Assembly: GCA_016295895.1 (NCBI GenBank)
Contig: JAEDKI010000126.1
Coordinates: 1 to 5,866, forward strand
DNA length: 5,866 nt
DNA from: Clostridiaceae bacterium
Lineage (GTDB): Bacteria; Bacillota; Clostridia; Oscillospirales; Acutalibacteraceae
Reading direction: 5' to 3'
The translations under genes and the position numbers were made by a program. The notes beneath the pieces were generated by a model. That model ran no database searches and was not told where the DNA came from. It worked only from the letters and a program-made list of their open reading frames with translations. Of this stretch, positions 1 to 5,115 are shown one piece after another; position 1 is the stretch's first letter, and each line of letters opens with the position of its first letter.

Positions 1-47
1 TTCAGGCGAAAATAGACCGTTTTAAACCATATCGGGTTCGACTCCCA

Positions 48-743
48 TCACCTTATCCTTGCCAAAGACAAAATAAGCTTTATTCTCCAGCGGATTTTTT
101 GAGAAAGAGAGGTTTTGCCGCCCGTAACATTGCCGCCGTGCCGTCTCCAAAGAATGAGAGGTTCACGCAGCAGAACCGCTTTGCGGTGTTTTTTGAGAGC
201 GACAAGAGCAATCCACCAATCATGCATGGGCAACCCCTCGGGGAAAGGGAGAGCGTCAAGCATGACCTGCCTGCTGAATGCCATGCAACAGCCGACAAAG
301 GTGTTTTTGATAAGATTTCCGCTGAAAGAAAGATTTGAACCGATAACCGAAAAATAAGACGGATTTGTTATTTTCAGAGCGGCGTCGGTAACGGACGCAT
401 CGTGGAGAACAAGGTCTGCCCCGGCAGTTATTTCAGCCGTGACCTTTTCAACCTTGCCCGGAAGCCAGACATCGTCCTGATCCGAAAGAAAGATAATGTC
501 GCCCGAGCAGGCTTTCAGAGCGTTTTCAAAGTTTTTGACAACGCCCTTGCCGCTGCCCTCGATGTATTTAATCCTTTTATCCTGCGATTGACGGTTCAGA
601 ACGATTTCACGGGTTTTGCCCTGAGGATAATCGTCCGAAACAATTATTTCGTCGTTTTCGCCGAGCTGAGAGAGGATGGAATCAATCTGTTCGGCAATAT
701 ATTGCTCGCCTTTATAGGCGGCAAGTGCAACGGATATTTTCAT
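48..743 (-). CDS. Family 2 glycosyltransferase, rhamnosyltransferase-like
   Basis: This 231-residue protein is a GT-A fold glycosyltransferase. Such enzymes move a sugar from a nucleotide-sugar donor to a growing surface polysaccharide at the cytoplasmic face of the membrane. Visible family marks are the N-terminal strand and helix (VALAAYKGEQYIAEQIDSIL, 5-24), the donor-site SDD at 36-38, GVVKNFENAL (67-76), the metal-binding SDQDDVW (87-93), a GCCMAF segment (151-156), HDWW (174-177) in the acceptor/base region, and LWRRHGGNV (198-206). This pattern resembles the short bacterial group that includes alpha-1,3-rhamnosyltransferases, where about 230-300 residues is usual, so the gene looks complete. 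There is no transmembrane segment or signal peptide. The loop after SDD reads YPQGKT where family members commonly have a GSTDGT-like stretch. The ATG lies 2 nt after the lysS stop and has no good ribosome site, which suggests translational coupling. The sugar and acceptor cannot be read from the sequence. Confidence 0.9.
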   Translation of the reverse strand: MKISVALAAYKGEQYIAEQIDSILSQLGENDEIIVSDDYPQGKTREIVLNRQSQDKRIKYIEGSGKGVVKNFENALKACSGDIIFLSDQDDVWLPGKVEKVTAEITAGADLVLHDASVTDAALKITNPSYFSVIGSNLSFSGNLIKNTFVGCCMAFSRQVMLDALPFPEGLPMHDWWIALVALKKHRKAVLLREPLILWRRHGGNVTGGKTSLSQKIRWRIKLILSLARIR

Positions 744-745
744 AA

Positions 746-2710
746 TTAATAGAGCTTTGCACCGGCGGGAATGTGATTGTCAACCATAAGAAGATGAAGC
801 TTTTCTTCTCCCTCTTCCTCGTGGATTGCGCTCAGAAGCATACCGCAGGAGTCAATTCCCATCATTGCTCTGGGAGGCAGGTTGACAATAGCGATAAGAG
901 TTTTGCCGACAAGCTCTTCAGGCTCATAGAAAGCGTGGATGCCGCTCAGTATCGTGCGGTCTGTTCCGGTGCCGTCATCAAGAGTGAACTGAAGGAGCTT
1001 CTTGCTCTTCTTTACCGCTTCGCAAGCCTTGACTTTAACGGCACGGAAATCGGATTTGCTGAAGGTATCAAAATCAACCGTATCTTCAAAGAGAGGTTCG
1101 ATAACAACCTTTGAAAAATCAATAACCTCGGGCTTTTCTTCTTTGGCGGGAGCTGCTTCCTGCGCTTCTTCGCAGGAGGATGAATTATTGGTTTTCTGAG
1201 CAGAATCAAGGGATTTCATCGTGGGGAACAGAAGAACATCCCTGATTGCCGAGGAATCGGTGAGAAGCATGCACATTCTGTCGATTCCGAAGCCGATTCC
1301 GCCTGTCGGCGGCATGCCGTATTCAAGAGCCATGAGGAAATCCTCGTCGGTTGTGTTGGCTTCTTCATCGCCCTGAGCGAGCAGAGCTTCCTGAGCCTTG
1401 AAGCGTTCTCTCTGGTCGATGGGGTCGTTAAGCTCGGAATAGGCGTTTGCCATCTCCCAGCCGTTCATGAAGAACTCGAAACGCTCAACATAATCGGGAT
1501 TGCCGGGCTTTTTCTTTGTCAGAGGAGAAATTTCAATCGGATGATCCATAACGAAGGTGGGCTGAATGAGATGCTCCTCAGCAAATTCCTCAAAGAACAG
1601 GCTGAGGATATCGCCCTTACCGTGCCTTGCCTCATATTCGATATGGTGCTTGTCCGCAAGCGCTCTTGCGTCCTCAACGGTCTTGACCTCGTTCCAGTCA
1701 ACGCCCGCATATTTTTTAACGGCGTCAATCATTGTGATGCGCTCAAAGGGCTTGCCGAGATCCATTTCAACGCCGTTATATACTATCTTGGTTGTGCCGA
1801 GAACATTCTGAGCAACCGTGCGGTAAAGATTCTCGGTCAGATCCATCATTCCGTTATAGTCGGTGTATGCCTGATAAAGCTCCATGAGGGTGAATTCGGG
1901 ATTATGTCTTGTATCACAGCCTTCATTTCTGAAAACTCTGCCGATTTCATAGACTCTCTCCATACCGCCGACGATAAGTCTTTTAAGATAAAGCTCAAGA
2001 GAAATTCTGAGTTTGAAATCCTCGTTAAGGGCGTTGTGGTGAGTTTCAAAGGGTCTTGCCGAAGCACCGCCTGCGTTGGCAACGAGAATCGGAGTTTCAA
2101 CCTCAAGGAAGCCCTGAGAGTTGAGATAATTTCTGATTTCTCTGAGAATGAGCGAACGCTTGACGAATGTGTCCTTGACCTCGGGATTCATGATAAGGTC
2201 AAGATAGCGTCTGCGGTAGCGGGTGTCGGTGTCGGTCAGACCGTGGAATTTCTCGGGCAGGGGAAGAAGCGACTTTGAAAGCATACGGATTTCCTTTGCG
2301 TGAACGGAAATTTCGCCTCTCCTTGTCTTGAAAACAAAGCCCTTGACCTCAACGATATCGCCGATATCCCATTTCTTGAATTCGGCGAACTTTTCTTCTC
2401 CGATTTCGTCAATGCGGACATAGACCTGCATTCTGCCCGTGCGGTCACGGACATCGATGAAGTTTGCCTTGCCCATATCACGGCGGCTCATCATTCTGCC
2501 GCAGATGCAGACATCCTGATTTTCAAGCTCCTCGAAACGCTCGTTAATCTCGGCGTTATGGATTGACTGGTCGGCGGTTGTGATAATGAAAGGGTCTTTG
2601 CCTGCGCTTTGCAGAGCTTCAAGCTTGTCAATTCTGATTTGTCTGAGCTCGTTGACATCCTGAACCTGTTCTTCCTGCTCAGCGGCGGTTATATTCTTTT
2701 CTTCAGCCAT
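746..2710 (-). CDS. lysS: Lysine-tRNA ligase (class II) with C-terminal Trbp111-type tRNA-binding domain
   Basis: The enzyme charges tRNA-Lys with lysine using ATP in the cytoplasm. From the ATG at 2710 it has 654 residues. An OB-fold anticodon-binding domain lies at about 66-144 and the class II catalytic core at about 160-500. The core shows motif 1 (FLEVETPIL, 201-209), motif 2 (VFRNEG, 259-264, then TRHNPEFT, 267-274) and motif 3 (GIGFGIDRM, 471-479; Arg478). The typical LysRS end RDVLLFP is at 490-496. An Ala/Glu/Lys/Ser-rich linker (about 503-545) then joins a second OB-type domain at about 546-654, with SDFRAVKV, LSGIHAFYEPEELVGK and a MGIDSCGMLLSA stretch, as in the tail of bacterial MetRS and in free Trbp111. 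Ordinary bacterial LysRS is about 490-505 residues and lacks this domain. An in-frame ATG at 2734 would add 8 residues, but the strong ribosome site fits 2710. A greA terminator precedes the gene, and a glycosyltransferase follows after 2 nt. Confidence 0.97.
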   Translation of the reverse strand: MAEEKNITAAEQEEQVQDVNELRQIRIDKLEALQSAGKDPFIITTADQSIHNAEINERFEELENQDVCICGRMMSRRDMGKANFIDVRDRTGRMQVYVRIDEIGEEKFAEFKKWDIGDIVEVKGFVFKTRRGEISVHAKEIRMLSKSLLPLPEKFHGLTDTDTRYRRRYLDLIMNPEVKDTFVKRSLILREIRNYLNSQGFLEVETPILVANAGGASARPFETHHNALNEDFKLRISLELYLKRLIVGGMERVYEIGRVFRNEGCDTRHNPEFTLMELYQAYTDYNGMMDLTENLYRTVAQNVLGTTKIVYNGVEMDLGKPFERITMIDAVKKYAGVDWNEVKTVEDARALADKHHIEYEARHGKGDILSLFFEEFAEEHLIQPTFVMDHPIEISPLTKKKPGNPDYVERFEFFMNGWEMANAYSELNDPIDQRERFKAQEALLAQGDEEANTTDEDFLMALEYGMPPTGGIGFGIDRMCMLLTDSSAIRDVLLFPTMKSLDSAQKTNNSSSCEEAQEAAPAKEEKPEVIDFSKVVIEPLFEDTVDFDTFSKSDFRAVKVKACEAVKKSKKLLQFTLDDGTGTDRTILSGIHAFYEPEELVGKTLIAIVNLPPRAMMGIDSCGMLLSAIHEEEGEEKLHLLMVDNHIPAGAKLY

Positions 2711-2718
2711 ATTATTTT

Positions 2719-2724
2719 TCCTTT
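2719..2724 (-). promoter_or_regulatory. lysS ribosome binding site
   Basis: AAAGGA on the minus strand lies 8 nt before the ATG at 2710. The upstream in-frame ATG at 2734 has only a weak GGA before it. This site therefore decides the start, giving a protein that begins MAEEKN. Confidence 0.8.
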
Positions 2725-2754
2725 CGTGAATCATTAAAAGAATCCATTAGTCTC

Positions 2755-2798
2755 AAAAAGCGACAGGCAGGGCAAAAATGCCCCGAATTCCCATCGCT
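2755..2798 (-). terminator. Intrinsic terminator of greA
   Basis: Read on the minus strand, an outer 9-bp stem (AGCGATGGG with CCTGTCGCT, two G-U pairs) stacks on an inner 7-bp stem (CGGGGCA with TGCCCTG, one G-U). The loop is TTTT, and a 4-nt AATT bulge sits on the 5' side between the stems. A run of five T follows at 2759-2755. The hairpin begins 12 nt after the greA stop and sits between greA and lysS, so it should end or weaken transcription before lysS. The short T-run suggests incomplete termination. Confidence 0.78.
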
Positions 2799-2810
2799 GA
2801 AATATTGAAA

Positions 2811-3281
2811 TTATTTAGAAATTGCAAGAACCTTCATCTTGATAATCTTGCCTGTGGGGGTGTGAACCTCGGCAATATCGCCGACCTTTTTGCCCATGAT
2901 TGCAGAACCGACGGGAGAAAGATCCGAAATAATTCCGTTGTCGATATCGCTTTTGCCGAGAATTTTATATTCAACCTCTTCCTCAAAATCCATATCGTAA
3001 AGCTTAACCTTTGAGCCGATGTGGATTGATTCGGTTGTAAGCTCTTCTTCGTCGAGAATCTTGGCGTTGCGAAGGTCAGCTTCGAGCTTTGCAATCTCGG
3101 CTTCCATCTTCGCCTGTTCGTTCATCGCCTCATCGTATTCGGCGTTTTCGGAAAGGTCGCCGTGAGAACGGGCTTCTTTGATTTTTTCGGCAATGTCGTC
3201 TCTTCCCTCGGTTTTGAGCTTGTTAAGCTCTGCGCTGAGTTTGTTATAATCTTCACGGGTAAAGACAGTTTGTTTTTCCAT
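2811..3281 (-). CDS. greA: Transcription elongation factor GreA
   Basis: GreA binds in the secondary channel of RNA polymerase. It stimulates cleavage of the backtracked RNA 3' end, which rescues stalled elongation complexes. The 156-residue length matches the family (about 158). The N-terminal coiled coil spans about 8-75 and carries the hallmark GDLSENAEYD at 41-50; Asp42 and Glu45 are the acidic tip residues that help place the catalytic metal. The C-terminal FKBP-like domain (about 85-156) contains SPVGSAIMGKKVGD (122-135) and ends in the typical TPTGKIIKMKVLAI stretch. The ATG at 3281 was chosen because AAGGAG lies 11 nt upstream. A TTG at 3305 would place that ribosome site inside the coding region. 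The gene has its own consensus promoter and its own terminator, so it is probably mainly monocistronic with some read-through into lysS. Confidence 0.97.
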   Translation of the reverse strand: MEKQTVFTREDYNKLSAELNKLKTEGRDDIAEKIKEARSHGDLSENAEYDEAMNEQAKMEAEIAKLEADLRNAKILDEEELTTESIHIGSKVKLYDMDFEEEVEYKILGKSDIDNGIISDLSPVGSAIMGKKVGDIAEVHTPTGKIIKMKVLAISK

Positions 3282-3292
3282 TTTAGTCGAAT

Positions 3293-3298
3293 CTCCTT
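3293..3298 (-). promoter_or_regulatory. greA ribosome binding site
   Basis: AAGGAG on the minus strand lies 11 nt before the ATG at 3281. The spacing is slightly long, but the match is strong and rules out the in-frame TTG at 3305 as the start. Confidence 0.85.
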
Positions 3299-3346
3299 TT
3301 ATCAAATTAACCTGATTGGATTTTTTGCTTTGCTATTATCTGCTAT

Positions 3347-3375
3347 ATTATATATAATATAAAATAATATGTCAA
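3347..3375 (-). promoter_or_regulatory. Consensus sigma-A promoter of greA
   Basis: On the minus strand a perfect -35 TTGACA (3375-3370) and a perfect -10 TATAAT (3352-3347) are separated by 17 bp of pure A/T. Transcription should begin near 3340, giving a leader of about 58 nt before the greA ATG. The -35 box starts 4 nt after the stop codon of the upstream unknown gene. The -10 lies inside an 18-bp perfect AT palindrome (3344-3361). All twelve key bases match, so basal expression is expected to be strong and constitutive. Confidence 0.93.
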
Positions 3376-3379
3376 GTAT

Positions 3380-4231
3380 TTATTTCCTTAAGGCTCTTTC
3401 AAGATACGCTCCGCAGCAATAGCATTCAAGGCATTTGTCGGGCGAAAGATGAGCGCACTCCCGACAGCTTGTTTCGATTTCGGAAAAAGATGAATTTCTG
3501 TATTCGGAGCTTCCGCAAAGCTCGGTGACCGCCGAGCAGAAATCAACGGCTTCAATATCGGGCGGAATTATCTCCCTGTAGCGTTCCGAAAGTTCCATTC
3601 CGCTGCCGCAAAAGCGCAGAGCGCCGAAGCTTCCGTGCTTCGCCGAAAAAACCGCCGCACTGCTCATTGCCGAGGTGGCACAGCCGTCACAGCAGATGAC
3701 AACATCGGGCTTACGGAGCGGCTCGTAAGATGAGCGGATAATCAAAGACGCCCCGAATCTGTCAAAGGCTTCCGCACAGGCGGAGGAATACCTTTCGGGA
3801 TTTGCGGTGATAACTCTGACAACGGAGCTGTAAGGCAGAAGCGAGCATATTTTTGAGCTGACGGCGGCTGTTCTGTCGGTCACGGTGACGGAAAATCGGT
3901 CGGGCGGAACGGTCATGGCTTTTATTGTTTCCAAAGCGGTGTTAAAAATGAAATGAGCTGCCGAAAAGGACGGCAGAAATCGCTTCAGTATGCCGCTGTC
4001 GGGCAGGCAAAGACAGCGGGGCGCAACGATACGGGAGGCGTATCTTCCGCATTTTTTGCAGACCGAGTCCCAATTGATTCCGCCTTTATCGTTCAGGACA
4101 TCAAGAGTGTAAAAGGGGAGCCCGTTAAGAGTCGGGTAAGCGGCGGGGGCGGAACGCTCAAGCAGTTTTTTCTGACGGTTCCTTGCCAAACGTTTTTTCT
4201 CGGGCTCAACATATCTTAAAACAACAAACAC
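3380..4231 (-). CDS. Cysteine-rich conserved-looking protein of unknown function
   Basis: I do not recognise this 283-residue protein. It has 18 cysteines in two main clusters. The N-terminal one is C58-x2-C61 then C73-x-C75. The C-terminal one is C256-x2-C259 then C267-x2-C270-x-C272-C273. These could bind zinc or an Fe-S cluster, but that is inference. The middle (about 112-182) reads as alternating strands and helices (FSVTVTDR, VVRVITA, SLIIRS, DVVICC), like a Rossmann-type alpha/beta fold, without a clear glycine-rich nucleotide loop. The N-terminus is basic (EKKRLARNRQKK, 10-21). No signal peptide or membrane segment is visible, so it is probably cytoplasmic. The GTG start at 4231 has AAGGTG 7 nt upstream. 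There is no in-frame ATG near the start, and an in-frame TTG at codon 15 lacks a ribosome site. Start and ribosome site lie in one arm of an inverted repeat. No terminator separates it from greA. Confidence 0.72.
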   Translation of the reverse strand: MFVVLRYVEPEKKRLARNRQKKLLERSAPAAYPTLNGLPFYTLDVLNDKGGINWDSVCKKCGRYASRIVAPRCLCLPDSGILKRFLPSFSAAHFIFNTALETIKAMTVPPDRFSVTVTDRTAAVSSKICSLLPYSSVVRVITANPERYSSACAEAFDRFGASLIIRSSYEPLRKPDVVICCDGCATSAMSSAAVFSAKHGSFGALRFCGSGMELSERYREIIPPDIEAVDFCSAVTELCGSSEYRNSSFSEIETSCRECAHLSPDKCLECYCCGAYLERALRK

Positions 4232-4301
4232 ATTATCGCACCTTTTCGGTAAAATTACGCTGTTCTAAAAGCTATGCGAAATTTGGTGCGATAATGTGTT
4301 T
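4226..4301. repeat. 76-bp hairpin element with perfect 17-bp inverted arms, between rsuA and the unknown gene
   Basis: The arms 4226-4242 and 4285-4301 are exact reverse complements (AAACACATTATCGCACC and its complement) around a 42-nt interior. The stem can add a further 5 bp (TTTCG 4244-4248 with CGAAA 4277-4281) past a small internal loop. On the minus strand it begins 21 nt after the rsuA stop and runs into T-rich sequence (GTTTGTTGTTTT), so it may be the rsuA terminator, although the loop is long. T-rich sequence also follows it on the plus strand. The 3' arm as transcribed contains most of the ribosome site and the GTG start of the unknown gene, so the fold would hide them. No target-site duplication is seen at its ends, which argues against a recent insertion. 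Confidence 0.75.
4239..4244 (-). promoter_or_regulatory. Ribosome binding site of the unknown gene, inside the hairpin arm
   Basis: AAGGTG on the minus strand lies 7 nt before the GTG at 4231. It supports that start codon. Four of its six bases fall in the perfect 17-bp stem, so access by the ribosome may depend on whether the hairpin forms. Confidence 0.55.
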
Positions 4302-4322
4302 TATTTTGAATATTGAATTATT

Positions 4323-5045
4323 TTATTCGTCGATAAAGACAAGCTCAAGCTCGTTCTCGGTAAGCTCACGGCATTCTCCCTCGACGAGCGACGGGTCAAG
4401 CTTCAATGAACCGATCTGAACTCTTCTGAGACTTTCAACCTTGTTGCCGAGAGCAAGAAACATCCTTTTGACCTGATGATATTTGCCCTCACGAATTCTG
4501 ATTTCTGCTGCAGGAAGCCCGTCAACTGTAAAGCTCTTAACCTTTGCAGGCAGACATTCCGTGCCGTCTCCGAGAGTGATTCCGCTTTCTAATTTTTCGA
4601 TATCATTTTCGTCAATCGGGAAAGATAAAACGGCTTCATAGGTCTTGAAAACATGGTGGGCAGGGCTCATTATTCTGTGAGCAAAAGCACCGTCATCCGT
4701 TATAATTAAAAGACCCGTTGTGTCTCGGTCAAGTCTGCCGGCGGGGAAGATGCTCTTTCTGCGAAGCTCGTCGGGAATGATGTCAACAACCGTCTTTTTC
4801 GCAGGGTCACGGGTTGCGCTGACAACCCCTTTCGGCTTGTTGAGCATGATGTAAATATGCTCTTTTGCTGTAAAGTTATATCCCTTTACGGTAATGTCGT
4901 CAACCTCGGGGTCAACAAGCTCCTCCGCACGCAATACGGTTCTTGAATTGACCGTTACGGCGGCGTCTTTTATCAGCTTTCGTGCATCCTTTCGGGAAAC
5001 ATTGCAGTTAAGCGCTATTAATTTGTCAAGGCGTTTAAGACCCAT
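4323..5045 (-). CDS. rsuA: 16S rRNA pseudouridine synthase, RsuA/RluB family
   Basis: This enzyme isomerises a specific uridine in ribosomal RNA to pseudouridine during ribosome assembly; E. coli RsuA acts at U516 of 16S rRNA. At 240 residues it is close to E. coli RsuA (231). An S4 RNA-binding domain occupies about 3-50 (RLDKLIALN, then SRKDARKLIKDAAVTVN). The catalytic domain carries MLNKPKGVVSAT (67-78), the signature GRLDRDTTGLLIITDDG (103-119) with catalytic Asp106, and the RNA-contact motif EGKYHQVKRMF (186-196). The ATG at 5045 follows GGGGG at a 5-nt distance and starts directly with the S4 domain. RsuA and RluB/RluE are close relatives. The EGKYHQVKRMF form and the short C-terminus favour RsuA, but the exact target base is inferred. 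The start lies only 17 nt beyond the gap terminator, and the gene ends 21 nt before a large hairpin. Confidence 0.92.
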   Translation of the reverse strand: MGLKRLDKLIALNCNVSRKDARKLIKDAAVTVNSRTVLRAEELVDPEVDDITVKGYNFTAKEHIYIMLNKPKGVVSATRDPAKKTVVDIIPDELRRKSIFPAGRLDRDTTGLLIITDDGAFAHRIMSPAHHVFKTYEAVLSFPIDENDIEKLESGITLGDGTECLPAKVKSFTVDGLPAAEIRIREGKYHQVKRMFLALGNKVESLRRVQIGSLKLDPSLVEGECRELTENELELVFIDE

Positions 5046-5062
5046 GGCGACCCCCGTGTTCT

Positions 5063-5094
5063 AAAAAAGGACCGGCAAATTGCCGATCCTTTTT
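5063..5094. terminator. Strong symmetrical intrinsic terminator of gap
   Basis: A 14-bp stem (5064-5077 with 5081-5094, one G-T pair) closes a 3-nt loop and is bordered by A-tracts and T-tracts on both sides. On the minus strand it reads AAAAAGGATCGGCA, ATT, TGCCGGTCC and then six T. It starts 21 nt after the gap stop codon and should work in either direction. The rsuA ATG lies just 17 nt past its end. Confidence 0.92.
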
Positions 5095-5115
5095 GTTTCA
5101 TTTTATCAGCAGTAA

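Noticed and set aside
31..50. A tRNA T-arm-like stretch (GGGTTCGACTCCC) on the plus strand near the left edge, which could be a tRNA 3' end or an attachment-site remnant.
   Set aside because: Only three base pairs form cleanly around the TTCGACT loop unless a C is bulged, no CCA follows, the stretch touches the glycosyltransferase stop, and any 5' half would be outside the window. Sequence to the left and a tRNA search would be needed.
402..749. A 115-codon plus-strand open frame opposite the glycosyltransferase gene.
   Set aside because: It is a shadow of a real GT2 gene with all family motifs and has no recognisable content of its own.
1541..2278. A 245-codon open frame on the plus strand opposite lysS.
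   Set aside because: It is antisense to the conserved LysRS core, resembles no protein I know, and is explained by codon bias of lysS on the other strand.
2711..2734. An 8-residue longer LysRS from the ATG at 2734.
   Set aside because: The AAAGGA site at 8 nt spacing belongs to the ATG at 2710, and the upstream ATG has only a poor site.
3282..3305. An N-terminal extension of GreA from a TTG at 3305.
   Set aside because: The extension would contain the AAGGAG ribosome site, and GreA proteins begin close to the MEKQ position used here.
4226..4301. The inverted repeat as a recently inserted miniature transposable element.
   Set aside because: No flanking target duplication is visible, no second copy occurs in the window, and its place right after a stop codon fits a terminator or leader hairpin better. 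A genome-wide copy search could reverse this.
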